Assembly: GCF_023156505.1 (NCBI RefSeq)
Contig: NZ_JALNMJ010000002.1
Span: 124,001-188,000 of the forward strand
Direction of reading: 5' to 3'
Length of the DNA stretch: 64,000 nt
From: Roseibium sediminicola
GTDB taxonomy: Bacteria > Pseudomonadota > Alphaproteobacteria > Rhizobiales > Stappiaceae
Positions 19,952-31,284 of this stretch are shown here, piece by piece. Position 1 is the first letter of the stretch; each line of letters opens with the position of its first letter. The notes beneath the pieces are model-generated. The model was not told the DNA's origin. It ran no database searches and saw only the letters and a list, made by a program, of their open reading frames with translations. Position numbers and translations under genes: made by a program.

Positions 19952-22333
19952 ATGCAGCGATTGCAGAAACTTACACGGGCCGTGCTGCTTGCAGCAGCCA
20001 TTTTTTCGATCGGTTCGGCCGTGCCACAGGCCTTCGGGCCGGTGTCTCTGGTGTCCGAGGCTCATGCGGCTGTCGCACGGAGCATCCAGGTCAACGGCAA
20101 CACCCGCGTCGAGGATGAAACCGTTATCAGCTACATGACCATCGTTCCGGGGCGCTCCTACAGCGCCTTCGATGTCGATGAGAGTCTGAAGGCCCTTTAT
20201 GCGACGGGCCTGTTTGCCACCGTAGACATCACCCCGCGTGGCAGCACTGTTGTTGTTACGGTTACGGAAAATCCGATCATCAATCGGGTGTCTTTCGAGG
20301 GTAACCGCAAGATCAAGGACGACGCGCTGGAAACGGCTGTTCGCTCGCAGCCGCGGTCGATGCTGTCGCGCGCCAAGGTGCAGGCGGACGTTCAGAACAT
20401 TCTCGAAGCCTATCGCCGCTCCGGACGCTATGGCGCGTCCGTCGAGCCGCAGATCATCGACCGGGGTCAGAACCGCGTCGATCTGGTTTTCGAAATCAAC
20501 GAAGGCGCCAAGACCGGTGTCGAGCGGATCAGCTTTATCGGCAACAATGCCTTCAGCGACGGTCGCCTGCGCGACGTGATCCGGACCCGTGAAAGCGGCC
20601 TGCTCAGCTGGCTGCGTAGCACCGACACCTACGATCCCGACCGTCTGGCGGCGGACGAGGAGCTGCTGCGCCAGTACTACAACAAGAAGGGCTACGCCGA
20701 TTTCCGGATCGTTTCGGTCAGTGCGGATCTCGATCGCGAGCAGAACATCTTCTATGTGACCTTCACGGTCGACGAGGGCGAGAAGTACGAAATCGGCGAT
20801 GTCGAGATCGTTTCGACGATCCCGGATGTTGACCCCGAAGAACTTCGTCGTCTCGTCCGCACGAAGAGCGGCCGGACCTTCAACTCCCTGCGTGTCGAGC
20901 AGACGGTTGAAGACATCACGCTGCGCGTCTCCGAGGAAGGGTATGCCTTTGCCCGTGTCCGTCCGCGTGGCGCTCGCGATTACGACAACAACACCATTTC
21001 CCTGATATATTATATCGAGGAAGGTCCGCGGGCCTATGTTGAACGCATCAACATCATCGGCAACGACCGTACCCGCGAATATGTGATCCGTCGCGAGTTC
21101 GATCTTGCGGAGGGCGACGCCTTCAACCGGGCTCTGGTTGACAAGGCCGAGCGCCGCCTGCGCAATCTCGGCTTCTTCGAGAAGGTCTCCATCACCACAC
21201 AGCAGGGCAGTGCCCCGGATCGCGTCATCGTCAACGTGCGCGTGGAAGAAAAGCCGACCGGTGAAATCTCCTTCGGTGTGGGCTACTCCACCGTCGATGG
21301 GGTCATCGGCGATATTTCACTGACGGAAAAGAACTTCCTGGGCCGCGGTCAGTTCGTGAAAGTCGCTGTCGGCGGCGGTACGGACACCCAGTCCTACGAG
21401 TTCCGGTTCGTTGAGCCGTTCTTCATGGGGCGCCGTGTTGCTCTGGATCTCGATGCCTACCGCAAGGTCGACGATGCCAATGACTATCGGTCCTTCGATC
21501 AGAAGAAGACCGGTGGCGGCTTCGGCTTCACCTTGCCTCTCCGCGAGGAAGAGCTGACCGTGCGTCTGTTCTACAACATCTTCCAGGAGAAGAACTCCGA
21601 CCCGAACAACAACTCGACCAACATCGGCAACTGTAACACGGCTCAGCTTTCGCTCGCAGTCTGTGACTCGCTTGGCACCTACCTGACGTCTCTGGTCGGT
21701 TACGAGCTGCGTTACAACACGCTCGACCAGAACCTGGATCCGACCGACGGCATCTATGCCTCCTTCGGTCAGGAAATTGCGGGCCTTGGCGGCGACAGCT
21801 TCTATGTCAAGACCGAAGCTCAGGCCCGTGCCTACAAGGAAATCCTGGCAGACTACGGCCTCGTCGGCAGCGTCTCCGTCCGCGGTGGCAACATCATGGC
21901 ACTCGGCGACGAACGCCTGCGTGTGTCCGAGCAGTTCATGCTTGGCGGCAATCTGGTCCGTGGTTTTGAGAACCAGGGTATCGGTCCGCGCGATGCGACG
22001 ACCGATGATGCAATCGGTGGCCGGTTCTTCTTCGCTGCAAGTGCGGAAACGCGGTTCCCGTTCCCGGTCATTCCGAAGGAATTCGGCCTGAGCGGCGCGG
22101 TGTTCGCCGATGCGGGCTCCCTGTGGGATGCCGACAGCGGGCTGGTCAATCTGGTGGAAAGAAACGGTGGCCGAATCGACTCCAATGACTTCAACGTGCG
22201 TGCCTCGGTGGGCGCTGGGATCCGTTGGAACTCGCCGTTCGGTCCGCTGCGGGCAGACTTTGCCTATCCGCTGGTCAAGGACGATGCCGACAAAACCCAG
22301 GTCTTCCGGTTGAGTGGCGGCACCCGCTTCTAA
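19952..22333 (+). CDS. bamA: Outer membrane protein assembly factor BamA
   Basis: A 793-residue outer-membrane insertase with a signal peptide (cleavage probable after AHA, residue 39). Five POTRA domains follow to about residue 430 (first from [18 protein letters not shown]), then a 16-strand beta-barrel ([20 protein letters not shown] onward). The VRGF motif of barrel loop 6 is present at [12 protein letters not shown]. The last residue is Phe (GGTRF), as required for barrel recognition. It is followed by a strong terminator at 22352-22387. Confidence 0.96.
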   Translation: MQRLQKLTRAVLLAAAIFSIGSAVPQAFGPVSLVSEAHAAVARSIQVNGNTRVEDETVISYMTIVPGRSYSAFDVDESLKALYATGLFATVDITPRGSTVVVTVTENPIINRVSFEGNRKIKDDALETAVRSQPRSMLSRAKVQADVQNILEAYRRSGRYGASVEPQIIDRGQNRVDLVFEINEGAKTGVERISFIGNNAFSDGRLRDVIRTRESGLLSWLRSTDTYDPDRLAADEELLRQYYNKKGYADFRIVSVSADLDREQNIFYVTFTVDEGEKYEIGDVEIVSTIPDVDPEELRRLVRTKSGRTFNSLRVEQTVEDITLRVSEEGYAFARVRPRGARDYDNNTISLIYYIEEGPRAYVERINIIGNDRTREYVIRREFDLAEGDAFNRALVDKAERRLRNLGFFEKVSITTQQGSAPDRVIVNVRVEEKPTGEISFGVGYSTVDGVIGDISLTEKNFLGRGQFVKVAVGGGTDTQSYEFRFVEPFFMGRRVALDLDAYRKVDDANDYRSFDQKKTGGGFGFTLPLREEELTVRLFYNIFQEKNSDPNNNSTNIGNCNTAQLSLAVCDSLGTYLTSLVGYELRYNTLDQNLDPTDGIYASFGQEIAGLGGDSFYVKTEAQARAYKEILADYGLVGSVSVRGGNIMALGDERLRVSEQFMLGGNLVRGFENQGIGPRDATTDDAIGGRFFFAASAETRFPFPVIPKEFGLSGAVFADAGSLWDADSGLVNLVERNGGRIDSNDFNVRASVGAGIRWNSPFGPLRADFAYPLVKDDADKTQVFRLSGGTRF

Positions 22334-22351
22334 ACTGCGGTCATTTGGGAT

Positions 22352-22387
22352 AAAAAGCGGCCGCCGGTCTGATCGGCGGCCGTTTTT
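22352..22387 (+). terminator. Rho-independent terminator after bamA
   Basis: CGGCCGCCG (22358-22366) pairs with CGGCGGCCG (22374-22382) around a 7-nt loop, with A residues before and TTTTTG after. It starts about 20 bp after the bamA stop codon and separates bamA from the lpxD-lpxB genes. Confidence 0.8.
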
Positions 22388-22412
22388 GTTGGCTGGCAAC
22401 AAGGATAACACG

Positions 22413-23450
22413 ATGTCCGAGCCGATATTTTTCGATGCACCTGAGCCGGTGCAGCTGAGTGAGATTGCCGCCTGGGCAGACGCGGAGATTGTGCGCGGCG
22501 AACCAGGGCAGCTGATTTCCGGCGTCGCGCCGCTTGAAGATGCCAGTGCAGGCGCGCTGGTCTTTTTCGACAACACAGCGTATCTCAAGCAGCTTGAGAC
22601 AACCACTGCAGCGGCTTGTCTGGTCGCCAAACGCCACAAGGACAAGGTGCCTGACGGCGTCGCCGTGTTGGTCTGCGCGGACCCCTATCGGTCCTGGGCC
22701 TTGGTGCTTGCGCATCTTTTCCCGCAGGCCATGCGGCCTGTTGAACCGGGTGAGGCCTTCATTTCTGACCGGGCGATTGTGGATCCGGCCGCCACGCTGG
22801 AGGATGGCGTGACCGTGGAACCGGGCGCCGTGATCGGTGCGGGGGCTGAAGTCGGGGCGGGGACGGTTATCCGCGCGAACGCGGTCATCGGGCGGGGCGT
22901 GAAGATCGGCCGGGACTGTGTGATCGGGCCCAATTGCACTGTCCAGCACTCTGTCTTGGGCAACCGGGTCTACCTGCATCCGAGCGTGTCCTGCGGGCAG
23001 GACGGTTTTGGTTACGCCATGGGACCGGCGGGGCATTTGAAAGTGCCGCAGGTCGGCCGGGTCATCATCCAGGACGATGTCGAAATCGGCGCCAACAGCA
23101 CGATCGACCGGGGTGCCAACCGGGACACCATGATCGGTGAGGGCACCAAGATCGATAACCAGGTGCAGATTGGGCACAATGTCGTTGTGGGCCGTCACTG
23201 TGTGCTTGTCTCACAGGTCGGCCTGTCCGGCAGTTGCACGCTGGAAGATTTTGTCGCTATTGGCGGTCAGACCGGTGTCCGCGGACATGTGACCATTGGC
23301 ATGGGCTCTCAGGTGGCCGCCGTCAGCGTTGTCAGCGACGACCTGCCGGCGGGGGGACGCTACGGCGGCACGCCTGCAAAGCCTGTGAAACAATGGTTCC
23401 GGGAGGTTGCCGCCCTGAGAAAACTTGCAGAGCGCGGCGGCGGATCGTAA
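22413..23450 (+). CDS. lpxD: UDP-3-O-(3-hydroxyacyl)glucosamine N-acyltransferase
   Basis: A 345-residue left-handed beta-helix acyltransferase for the third step of lipid A synthesis. The N-terminal uridine-binding domain (about 1-105, [20 protein letters not shown]) is followed by hexapeptide repeats (about 105-290) such as [19 protein letters not shown]. The catalytic His lies in QIGHNVVVG. The ATG at 22413 with AAGGAT upstream fits the family; the frame extends upstream through the bamA terminator, which is not coding. fabZ follows 55 bp later. Confidence 0.95.
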   Translation: MSEPIFFDAPEPVQLSEIAAWADAEIVRGEPGQLISGVAPLEDASAGALVFFDNTAYLKQLETTTAAACLVAKRHKDKVPDGVAVLVCADPYRSWALVLAHLFPQAMRPVEPGEAFISDRAIVDPAATLEDGVTVEPGAVIGAGAEVGAGTVIRANAVIGRGVKIGRDCVIGPNCTVQHSVLGNRVYLHPSVSCGQDGFGYAMGPAGHLKVPQVGRVIIQDDVEIGANSTIDRGANRDTMIGEGTKIDNQVQIGHNVVVGRHCVLVSQVGLSGSCTLEDFVAIGGQTGVRGHVTIGMGSQVAAVSVVSDDLPAGGRYGGTPAKPVKQWFREVAALRKLAERGGGS

Positions 23451-23505
23451 ACGATATTTTGAACGAACAATGACTTCGCGGCAGGAACGTGCCCAGGGGT
23501 ATTTT

Positions 23506-23970
23506 ATGGACGACGCAGAAAACAAGACACTGGCCACTGCAGACATCATGAAGATCATGAAGCTGCTGCCGCATCGCTACCCGTTTCTCCTGATCGACAA
23601 GATCATCGAAATGGACGGCGATGACAGCTGCATTGGCATCAAGAACGTCACCATCAACGAACCTCATTTCACCGGACACTTTCCGGAACGGCCGGTGTTT
23701 CCCGGCGTGTTGCTGATTGAGGCAATGGCTCAGACCGCTGGCGCGTTGTGTGTCCATGCGCGTGGGGTCGATGCCCCGCCGCAGCTGGTCTACTTCATGA
23801 CGATCGACAAGGCCAAGTTCCGCAAGCCGGTCGAACCGGGTGACCAGGTTCATTTTCATGTCAGGAAGATCAAGCAGCGCGCCAATATCTGGAAGTTCGA
23901 CGCGGTGGCCAAGGTCAACGATGTGAAGGTTGCGGAAGCGGAAGTCAGCGCCATGCTGATAGATGCGTGA
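23506..23970 (+). CDS. fabZ: 3-hydroxyacyl-ACP dehydratase FabZ
   Basis: A 154-residue hot-dog fold dehydratase of fatty acid elongation. The active-site segment [19 protein letters not shown] gives catalytic His58 and Glu72. FabZ competes with LpxA and LpxD for hydroxyacyl-ACP, which explains its place between lpxD and lpxA. I chose ATG 23506 ([15 protein letters not shown]) because AGGGG lies about 6-10 bp upstream; an in-frame ATG at 23470 would add 12 residues and cannot be excluded. Confidence 0.95.
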   Translation: MDDAENKTLATADIMKIMKLLPHRYPFLLIDKIIEMDGDDSCIGIKNVTINEPHFTGHFPERPVFPGVLLIEAMAQTAGALCVHARGVDAPPQLVYFMTIDKAKFRKPVEPGDQVHFHVRKIKQRANIWKFDAVAKVNDVKVAEAEVSAMLIDA

Positions 23971-23976
23971 GGATCT

Positions 23977-24774
23977 ATGACTGAAATTCATCCAACGGCC
24001 ATTGTCGAAGACGGGGCCGTGATCGGCGAGAACGTTCGCATCGGACCCTATTCGATCGTCGGGCCTGACGTGAAACTCGCCGACGGTGTCACCCTGGAAG
24101 CGCATGTCGCCGTTGCCGGTCATACCAGCATCGGAGCAGGGTCGCATATCTTCCCGTTTGCGAGCATTGGCCACAAACCGCAGGATCTGAAATTCGCCGG
24201 CGAGGTGACAGAGCTCATCATCGGTGCCAACAACCAGATCCGCGAACATGTCACCATGAACCCCGGCACTGAAGGCGGCGGCGGGGTAACCCGTGTGGGC
24301 GACAACTGCCTGTTCATGGTCGGCGCTCATGTCGGTCACGATTGCCAGGTCGGCAACCATGCCATTCTGGCCAACAATGCGACGCTGGCCGGCCATGTCG
24401 AACTGGCCGACTTTGTCATTCTCGGCGGATTGAGCGCCGTGCGCCAATGGTCGCGGATTGGCACTGGGGCAATCGTCGGCGGCATGACCGGCGTGGAATT
24501 CGATGTCATTCCCTATGGCTCCGTCATTGGTGACCGGGCACGGCTCGCTGGCCTCAATCTGATCGGACTGAAACGCAAGAACCTGCCGCGCGAACAGATC
24601 CATGCGTTGCGCGCGGCCTATCGTGCGTTGTTTGAAAATGAAGAGGGCACGCTGCGCAGCCGGGCGGAAGCGCTTGCCGCTGAGCAGAGCGACCAGCCGC
24701 TGGTCAAGACGGTTACCGATTTCATCCTGGAAAAGGACGACCGGCGCTTCTGTACGCCGCGGAGCGAAGACTGA
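23977..24774 (+). CDS. lpxA: UDP-N-acetylglucosamine O-acyltransferase
   Basis: A 265-residue hexapeptide-repeat trimeric enzyme that starts lipid A synthesis by 3-O-acylation of UDP-GlcNAc. It begins MTEIHPTAIVEDGAVIGENV; the catalytic His is in MVGAHVGHDCQVGNHAILAN. The C-terminal helical domain LIGLKRKNLPREQIHALRAAYR is typical. It starts 6 bp after fabZ and ends 4 bp before lpxI, indicating one operon. Confidence 0.96.
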   Translation: MTEIHPTAIVEDGAVIGENVRIGPYSIVGPDVKLADGVTLEAHVAVAGHTSIGAGSHIFPFASIGHKPQDLKFAGEVTELIIGANNQIREHVTMNPGTEGGGGVTRVGDNCLFMVGAHVGHDCQVGNHAILANNATLAGHVELADFVILGGLSAVRQWSRIGTGAIVGGMTGVEFDVIPYGSVIGDRARLAGLNLIGLKRKNLPREQIHALRAAYRALFENEEGTLRSRAEALAAEQSDQPLVKTVTDFILEKDDRRFCTPRSED

Positions 24775-24778
24775 GCCG

Positions 24779-25657
24779 ATGTCTGGGGTGACACCGGCTG
24801 AGGCGCCGCGCATTGCCCTGATCGCGGGCAATGGCGCCTTGCCATGCCAGATCGCGGATGGGCTCGCGGCGACAGGCCGCGACTTCCGGATCGTTGCCAT
24901 CAAGGGCGAGGCGGATCAGGCCACCCAGGCACGGGCACATGCCCAACTCGGCTGGGGGGAAATCGGCCGGCTCTACCGGTTTCTCAAGCGCAACGAATGC
25001 CAGGAAGTCCTGTTGATCGGCGGTGTGTCCAAACGTCCCGATTTCACGTCCATTCTGGGCGATTTTGGCACCTTGAAACGGCTGCCGACCATCATCCGGG
25101 CTTTGGCGGGCGGTGATGACAGTCTGCTGACCAAGGTGATCCGTCTGTTCGAAGACGAGGGGTATCGCGTCGTGGGGATCAAGGATGTGGCGCCACAGCT
25201 GCTGGCGTCCAGCGGTGTTCTCGGCAATGTGCAGCCGAAGCAGGCCGATTGGCGTGATGTCGAGCTCGCGCTACGTGCAACACAGAAGCTCGGTGAACTG
25301 GATATTGGCCAGGCGGCCGTCGCCGTCGGCGGCCGGGTTGTGGCCCTGGAAGGGGCCGAGGGAACGGATGCGATGCTGCAACGCTGTGCGGATCTCAAGC
25401 AACTGGGGCGTATTCGAGCCAAGGGCCGTGCCGGCGTTCTGGTCAAGACGGCAAAGCCCAATCAGGATTTGCGTGTAGACCTTCCGGCGGTTGGCCCGAG
25501 AACCATTGATCTGGCTATTGCCGCGGGCCTCGCAGGCATCGCCGTGGAAGCCCATGGGGCTCTGATTGCCGAACGCGCGGAAACCATCGCAAAGGCAAAC
25601 GCCGCCAGCCTGTTCCTGATCGGCATCGACCGGAACACGGATCTGACACCGGTATGA
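24779..25657 (+). CDS. lpxI: UDP-2,3-diacylglucosamine pyrophosphatase LpxI
   Basis: A 292-residue DUF1009 protein that cleaves UDP-2,3-diacylglucosamine to lipid X and UMP, the alphaproteobacterial replacement for LpxH. It shows IALIAGNGALPCQIADGL, LLIGGVSKRPDF and the C-terminal AIAAGLAGIAVEAHGALIAE, matching LpxI. The ATG at 24779 is preferred over an upstream in-frame start inside lpxA. The final ATGA overlaps the lpxB start by 4 bp, showing translational coupling. Confidence 0.92.
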   Translation: MSGVTPAEAPRIALIAGNGALPCQIADGLAATGRDFRIVAIKGEADQATQARAHAQLGWGEIGRLYRFLKRNECQEVLLIGGVSKRPDFTSILGDFGTLKRLPTIIRALAGGDDSLLTKVIRLFEDEGYRVVGIKDVAPQLLASSGVLGNVQPKQADWRDVELALRATQKLGELDIGQAAVAVGGRVVALEGAEGTDAMLQRCADLKQLGRIRAKGRAGVLVKTAKPNQDLRVDLPAVGPRTIDLAIAAGLAGIAVEAHGALIAERAETIAKANAASLFLIGIDRNTDLTPV

Positions 25658-26838
25658 CCGCGGACCAGCCGACCATTTGCATTGTTGCCGGGGAAGAATC
25701 CGGAGACCAGCTTGGCTCCGAACTGATGCTGGCGCTGAATGAACGCTTGGGTCCAGGCGCGCGTTACTGTGGCGTTGGCGGCGAGAAGATGACCGCGCTC
25801 GGCCTGACGAGCTTCTTTGATATGTCGGATGTCTCGGTGATGGGGCTGACCGCGGTGCTGGCGAGGCTGCCTCTGATCGTGCGCCGGGTGTATCAGACAG
25901 TCGATGCGGTGATCGCGGCGGATCCCGATGTGCTTGTGATTGTCGACAGCCCCGATTTCACTCACAACGTCGCCAAACGCGTGCGCAAACGCGCTCCCCA
26001 TATTCCAATCGTCGGGTATGTCTCGCCGTCGGTCTGGGCCTGGCGGCCGGGGCGGGCACGGAAGATGAGTGTCTATGTGGACGAACTTCTGGCGTTGCTG
26101 CCGTTCGAACCGGACGCGCACAAACGCCTGGGCGGCCCGCGCACCCATTATGTCGGTCATCCACTCAGCGAGCACGCCGGGGACCTGCGGCCAGCGGAAG
26201 GCGAACGGGCGCCGTTGAGCGAAAGCGAACGCGTGCTCCTGGTCCTGCCGGGCAGCCGGCGCAGCGAGATCGACCGCCTGTTGCCGGTATTCGGCGAAAC
26301 ACTGGGGCTGGTGAAAGAAGCACTGCCGGATGTGAAAATCGTTCTGCCGGCGGTTACCCATCTGAAGGCGCGGATTAAGGAAGGCGTGTCCCACTGGCAG
26401 GTTCAGCCCGACATCGTCACCGGGCAGGATGCCAAGAAATCCGCATTCCGGCGTGCACATGCCGCGCTTGCGGCGTCGGGAACCGTCTCGCTGGAACTGG
26501 CGCTCTCGGGCGTGCCCATGGTGGTTGCCTACAAAGTCGACTGGTTTTTCAGGCGGCTCAAGGACTTGAACCGCATCTTCAAATTCGCCAGCGTCGATTC
26601 CTTCGTCTTACCGAACATCATTCTCGGTAACAAAGCGATTCCCGAATTTCTTGATGACGAGGTCCGGCCGGAGGTGCTTGCCGGGCATCTGATCGACCTG
26701 CTGTCGGACACACCAGAGCGGGACAGGCAGGTTGCTGAATTCGCTCGTCTCGACACAGTAATGCAATTGCCAGATGGATATAGCCAGCGCGGCGCAGCTG
26801 CGGATATTGTCCTGAAAGCCATGAAACGACCTGAGTGA
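25654..26838 (+). CDS. lpxB: Lipid-A-disaccharide synthase
   Basis: A 394-residue GT-B glycosyltransferase joining lipid X and UDP-2,3-diacylglucosamine. It begins MTADQPTICIVAGEESGDQL; YVSPSVWAWRPGRARKM and the donor-site segment AALAASGTVSLELALSGVPM are diagnostic. It ends the lpxD-fabZ-lpxA-lpxI-lpxB group and is closed by a bidirectional terminator at 26879-26915, which also serves the convergent chemoreceptor gene. Confidence 0.95.
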   Translation: MTADQPTICIVAGEESGDQLGSELMLALNERLGPGARYCGVGGEKMTALGLTSFFDMSDVSVMGLTAVLARLPLIVRRVYQTVDAVIAADPDVLVIVDSPDFTHNVAKRVRKRAPHIPIVGYVSPSVWAWRPGRARKMSVYVDELLALLPFEPDAHKRLGGPRTHYVGHPLSEHAGDLRPAEGERAPLSESERVLLVLPGSRRSEIDRLLPVFGETLGLVKEALPDVKIVLPAVTHLKARIKEGVSHWQVQPDIVTGQDAKKSAFRRAHAALAASGTVSLELALSGVPMVVAYKVDWFFRRLKDLNRIFKFASVDSFVLPNIILGNKAIPEFLDDEVRPEVLAGHLIDLLSDTPERDRQVAEFARLDTVMQLPDGYSQRGAAADIVLKAMKRPE

Positions 26839-26878
26839 ACGAACCGGCCGCGGATTGGCTGGCCTTGCCAAGCAGACA

Positions 26879-26915
26879 GAAAAGCCCCGAACGATGATCT
26901 CGTCCGGGGCTTTGT
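26879..26915. terminator. Bidirectional terminator between lpxB and the chemoreceptor gene
   Basis: AAAGCCCCG-A-ACGA pairs with TCGT-C-CGGGGCTTT around a short loop, with a single internal mismatch. On the plus strand TTTGTTT follows; on the minus strand TTTTCTG follows. It lies between two convergent genes and can serve both. Confidence 0.75.
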
Positions 26916-26938
26916 TTCAATAGCAGTCGGACTGCTGA

Positions 26939-29365
26939 TCAGGCGTTGGCGACGTTGTCCAGGAACAGGCTGACTTCCTGTTTCAGGCTGTCGGTTTTCT
27001 GGGTGAGTTCGCTCGAGGCGCCTAGAACCAGATTGGCGTTCTGGCTGGTCTGGGCGACGGCTTGGGACAGGTCCGACATGTTGGTCTTGACCGAACCCGT
27101 GCCTTCGGCCGCCCGCTGAACGTTCACCGAAATCTCGTTGGTCGCTGCGCCCTGCTGCTCCACGGCGGCGGCAATGGTCGAGGTGTATTCGTTGACCTCG
27201 TCCATGGTCTGGGTGATTGCCTCGATCGCCGTAACCGCATCCTTTGTGGCGCCCTGGATTTCCGAGATCTGCGAGGAGATCTCTTCCGTTGCCTTGGAGG
27301 TTTGGGTGGCCAGTTCCTTCACCTCGGCCGCGACGACCGCGAAACCCTTGCCGGCTTCGCCCGCACGGGCAGCCTCGATGGTGGCGTTGAGGGCCAGGAG
27401 ATTGGTCTGTTCTGCGATCGCCTGAATCAGGCTGACGACCTCGCCAATCTTGGTTGCAGCTGTGGACAGGCCCTGAACCTTTTCATTGGTGACCTGGGTG
27501 CCCTGGGTGGCGCGATCGACCACCTGGGTGGTCTGATTGACCTGGCGAGAAATCTCGGCGATCGACGCGGCCAGTTCTTCGGCGGCGCTGGCCACAGTCT
27601 GCACGTTCTGGGTGGCTTCGTCCGTCACCCCATAGGTGCTGTCTGCAAGGCTGGAGCTCTGGCTGGCGATGGCGCTGAGATCCTGCGCGGTGCCGTCCAG
27701 TGTATGCGCCGTCTCTGCGACAGACCCAAGAACCTCGGTGGCTTTTTCGCGGAAGGCGGTGATGAGTGCTTCGACGCGGGTCTGGCGTTCCGCGCGCAGC
27801 AGCTGTTCCTGCTCGGTCTCGGATTGCAGCTGGAGCCGTTCGACAGCGTTGTCGCGGAAAATCTGCATGGTACGGCTCATGTCACCGATTTCATCACCGC
27901 GCTCGATACCGTCAATATCGACGTCAGTGTTGCCGTCAGCCAGCCGCGACATGGTTTCCGTTGTCCGGCGCAGCGGCCGGGTTACCGCGAAATTGAGTGC
28001 AACCGCCATGCCGACACCGGCAAGAACGGCGGCCAGGAGCGCAAGCGTGATCACGCCGAGGGCGCTGCTGCTGGATGCTTGCGCTGCAGCGCTCTGCTCT
28101 GCGGAAATCTCAGAAATCCGTGCCTGTACAGTTTGCGACTGAGCCTTCATCTCGTCGATCTTGCCGGCCAGCTGGAGCTGGTTGGCGGCAAGTTCGGAAA
28201 AGCTTGCGCCGAAGGAGTCGATCGAGGCTTTCACTGCCGGAACCTGGTCCGCAATGGCAGGAAAGTCCTTGGCGCTTTTTTCAAGACGGGAAGCAAGGGT
28301 GTTCAGCCCCTCGATGCCCTTGGTCACGGCTGCCTGGGTTGTCTCATCGGGGCTCAGCATGAAGTAAAAGGCCGAGGCCTTGACGGCATTCGCATCCGCT
28401 TCGATCTGCATCACCGTGTCGGCGGCGCTGTCAACCACGTAGAAGCGCTGGTTGATCTCATCCGCCTGAGTGTAGACGTTGTCGATGGCGACATTCGCCT
28501 GAACGCGAATTTCCTTCACGCTGGTGACAATGGTCTCGAAACCAGCCTTGCCGGCATCTGTGAGATCGAAGATCTCAATGTAGTCCTTGGTCTGCGCCAG
28601 CTTGTCCAGGGTCTGTTCCAGTTCAGCTGTTTTCGCTGCCAGCTGAGAAAATTTTCCGGGATCGACACCTTCGAAGCTGTTGGCGGCCATTTGTTTGGCA
28701 GAAGGGACCAGGGCCGCGACCCGTTCTTTGATGTCCGCCAGCTGCTTGGCGTTGTTCGCAGCCGCATTGAACAGGTTCTGCAGAGTAAGAGATTCTTCCT
28801 GGAAACCGGCGGCTGCCTGTCCGACCTTGTTGGCCAGAACCAATGTCTTGCGGGCATTGGTCTCGTCCTGGCTGACGCCGTCGCGGGCCATCAGGGACTT
28901 GCCGAGGATCTGGGAGGCGGCCTGTTCGAGGTTTTGAACGGCGCCTTCGAGTTGGGCTTGTTTCTCTGACTGGGTCTGGGTCAGGCCGACAACTTTTTCG
29001 AAAGCCTCCTGGAAGCTCCTGACGGCCTCGGCGGCTTCCTCGACGGGCGCTTGCGCTTGCGGGTCCGACATGAGTTGCGCCTGAAGGACATTCAGTTCGC
29101 CGCTCAGGATGCCGATGTCTTCAAGGGTAGCCTGTGCGGATTTCATGTCCTGTGTCGACAGGAAGTCTTCACGCTTGCTGGCAAGGTTCTGAAGCTGCGC
29201 GATTGTGGAGGTCGACTGCTTGGCGACTTCCATGCGTTCCGACAGTGTCATTACACTGTAGGCGCCCACACCACCGACAATACCGGTAAGTGCGACCACG
29301 GCGGCAAAGCTGCCGCCGACTTTTACGCCAAATTTCAGATCAGAAGCGAAATTCAGGAATTTCAT
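26939..29365 (-). CDS. Methyl-accepting chemotaxis protein
   Basis: An 808-residue transmembrane chemoreceptor. TM1 lies at about residues 14-38, then a large all-helical periplasmic sensor domain (about 40-430, likely of the helical bimodular type), TM2 at about 430-460, HAMP ([17 protein letters not shown], about 460-515) and a signalling domain. The hairpin tip [20 protein letters not shown] with [18 protein letters not shown] is at about 645-695 and would contact CheA/CheW. The ligand is unknown. It stands alone, inserted between lpxB and gltA; no other che genes are in the window. A 635-codon antisense frame over it is a shadow. Confidence 0.93.
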   Translation of the reverse strand: MKFLNFASDLKFGVKVGGSFAAVVALTGIVGGVGAYSVMTLSERMEVAKQSTSTIAQLQNLASKREDFLSTQDMKSAQATLEDIGILSGELNVLQAQLMSDPQAQAPVEEAAEAVRSFQEAFEKVVGLTQTQSEKQAQLEGAVQNLEQAASQILGKSLMARDGVSQDETNARKTLVLANKVGQAAAGFQEESLTLQNLFNAAANNAKQLADIKERVAALVPSAKQMAANSFEGVDPGKFSQLAAKTAELEQTLDKLAQTKDYIEIFDLTDAGKAGFETIVTSVKEIRVQANVAIDNVYTQADEINQRFYVVDSAADTVMQIEADANAVKASAFYFMLSPDETTQAAVTKGIEGLNTLASRLEKSAKDFPAIADQVPAVKASIDSFGASFSELAANQLQLAGKIDEMKAQSQTVQARISEISAEQSAAAQASSSSALGVITLALLAAVLAGVGMAVALNFAVTRPLRRTTETMSRLADGNTDVDIDGIERGDEIGDMSRTMQIFRDNAVERLQLQSETEQEQLLRAERQTRVEALITAFREKATEVLGSVAETAHTLDGTAQDLSAIASQSSSLADSTYGVTDEATQNVQTVASAAEELAASIAEISRQVNQTTQVVDRATQGTQVTNEKVQGLSTAATKIGEVVSLIQAIAEQTNLLALNATIEAARAGEAGKGFAVVAAEVKELATQTSKATEEISSQISEIQGATKDAVTAIEAITQTMDEVNEYTSTIAAAVEQQGAATNEISVNVQRAAEGTGSVKTNMSDLSQAVAQTSQNANLVLGASSELTQKTDSLKQEVSLFLDNVANA

Positions 29366-29703
29366 ATTAACCCCTCAAGACCCCGAGCGCGTTCCACGCC
29401 AACTTATTGCGGAGTATGCTAGGCAATGATTCCTTATTATTTGTAAAAATTCTCAAGATCTAAATATATGATAGTATTTGTCACTTTTCAATAGAGTAGT
29501 ATTTGATCCGAACTTCATAACTAAAATTTTAGTAGAGGAGAAACGTGTGTGGCGATGTTGAGCGTGATGCATTTCTGGTTTTGAGTCAGAATTCGTGAAA
29601 CTCTTATTTCCCGATGACTGGGATCTGAAAGCCTTGTTCGTGACGGAGTCCAAAGTAGGAATATGTTTTCTTGAATATGGCTCTGTTCCGTTAGGGTAAA
29701 AGA
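29366..29703. other. AT-rich intergenic region without a recognised gene
   Basis: The stretch between the chemoreceptor start and the gltA terminator is clearly more AT-rich than its surroundings (especially 29430-29660). I see a short palindrome CTAAAATTTTAG at 29521-29532 and no ORF with a credible product or ribosome binding site. It probably contains the chemoreceptor promoter on the minus strand. Confidence 0.5.
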
Positions 29704-29735
29704 AAAACGCCCCCGGAAACCGGGGGCGTTTTCAA
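29704..29735 (-). terminator. Terminator of gltA
   Basis: AAAACGCCCCCGG (29704-29716) and CCGGGGGCGTTTT (29720-29732) form a perfect 13-bp stem with an AAA loop. On the minus strand it follows the gltA stop codon by about 25 bp and continues into TTTTTCTTTT. Confidence 0.85.
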
Positions 29736-29757
29736 TAACAGGGATTCGCCGGATGGC

Positions 29758-31050
29758 TCAGCGGCGCTGATCGATCGGCGTGTAGTCGCGCAGTTTGGCG
29801 CCGGTGTAGAGCTGACGCGGGCGGCCGATGCGCTGGGACGGATCCTCAACCATTTCCTTCCACTGGGCGATCCAGCCCACGGTACGTGCCAGAGCGAACA
29901 GAACGGTGAACATGGTGGTCGGGAAGCCGAGCGCCCGAAGCGTGATGCCCGAATAGAAGTCGATATTCGGATAGAGCTTCTTGTCGACGAAATATTCGTC
30001 GTTGAGCGCGATCTTCTCCAGTTCCATGGCGACGTCCAGCAGCGGATCGTCCTTGATGCCGAGTTCGCCGAGCACTTCATGCGTGGTTTTCTGCATGATG
30101 CGCGCGCGCGGGTCGTAGTTTTTATAGACCCGGTGGCCGAAGCCCATCAGGCGGAACGGATCGTTCTTGTCCTTGGCGCGGGCGACGAATTCCGGGATCC
30201 GGTCGACGGAGCCGATTTCCGACAGCATGTTCAGTGCGGCTTCGTTGGCGCCGCCATGAGCGGGGCCCCAGAGACAGGCAATGCCGGCCGCGATGCAGGC
30301 AAACGGATTGGCGCCGGAAGACCCGGCAAGCCGGACAGTTGAGGTCGAGGCGTTCTGTTCGTGGTCCGCATGCAGGATGAAGATACGGTCCATGGCACGG
30401 GCCAGAACCGGGTTCACCTTGTATTCCTCGCAAGGCACCGCGAAGCACATGTGCAGGAAGTTGGCGGCATAGCCAAGGTCGTTGCGCGGGTAAACGAACG
30501 GTTGGCCGACATGGTATTTATAGGCCATGGCGGCGATGGTCGGCATCTTGGCGATCATGCGCAGAGAAGCGACCATCCGCTGATGCGGATCTGTGATGTC
30601 CGTGCTGTCATGGTAGAAGGCTGACAGGGCGCCGACTGTACCGACCATGACGGCCATCGGGTGCGCGTCCCGGCGAAAACCGGAGAAGAACCGGTTCATC
30701 TGCTCGTGGATCATCGTGTGATAGGTGACCCGACTCACGAAGTCGTCCTTCTGTGCCTTGGTCGGCAATTCGCCATAAAGCAGCAGGTAGCAGGATTCCA
30801 GGAAGTCGCCGTGATCGGCGAGCTGTTCGATCGGATACCCGCGATAAAGCAGCGTGCCCTCGTCACCGTCGATATAGGTGATCTTGGATTCGCACGATGC
30901 GGTTGAGGTGAAACCAGGGTCGTAGGTGAACATGCCCGTGTCCTTGTACAAGGACGAGATGTTCACGACAGACGGTCCGATGGATCCGTCAAGTACGTCG
31001 AAATCGTGGGCGTTGCCACCGACGTTGAGCTTGGCGTTGTTGTCGGCCAT
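29758..31050 (-). CDS. gltA: Citrate synthase
   Basis: A 430-residue type II (hexameric, Gram-negative) citrate synthase that condenses oxaloacetate and acetyl-CoA at the entry of the TCA cycle. Active-site histidines are in [14 protein letters not shown] (about residue 266) and [13 protein letters not shown] (about residue 304). The N-terminal region with [17 protein letters not shown] is conserved. It has its own 3' terminator. The neighbouring gltX lies upstream on the same strand with 234 bp between them. Confidence 0.96.
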   Translation of the reverse strand: MADNNAKLNVGGNAHDFDVLDGSIGPSVVNISSLYKDTGMFTYDPGFTSTASCESKITYIDGDEGTLLYRGYPIEQLADHGDFLESCYLLLYGELPTKAQKDDFVSRVTYHTMIHEQMNRFFSGFRRDAHPMAVMVGTVGALSAFYHDSTDITDPHQRMVASLRMIAKMPTIAAMAYKYHVGQPFVYPRNDLGYAANFLHMCFAVPCEEYKVNPVLARAMDRIFILHADHEQNASTSTVRLAGSSGANPFACIAAGIACLWGPAHGGANEAALNMLSEIGSVDRIPEFVARAKDKNDPFRLMGFGHRVYKNYDPRARIMQKTTHEVLGELGIKDDPLLDVAMELEKIALNDEYFVDKKLYPNIDFYSGITLRALGFPTTMFTVLFALARTVGWIAQWKEMVEDPSQRIGRPRQLYTGAKLRDYTPIDQRR

Positions 31051-31284
31051 TCAGAAACCCCTCTGCGTTAACCGGATGTGCCGTGTTGGTTTTCGACCTC
31101 TTGGCAGAGGTCCCGTTTCCGGATGCCGGACGGCACTTGAGACATTTTCGCGTCTTGGGTAGCCCATTTACTGCACTGCCGCAAGCTGGCCGATCTAACG
31201 CTTTGGTCAAAGGCCGGTTTTCAGCGCGCGCCGGATAGGCCGGCGCGCGGAATTCTGCCAAAAACGCTTGGTCAGATTGCCTGG

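Noticed and set aside
27062..28969. 635-codon plus-strand frame opposite the chemoreceptor gene
   Set aside because: The receptor on the minus strand has all family domains. The plus frame is a composition artefact with no motifs.
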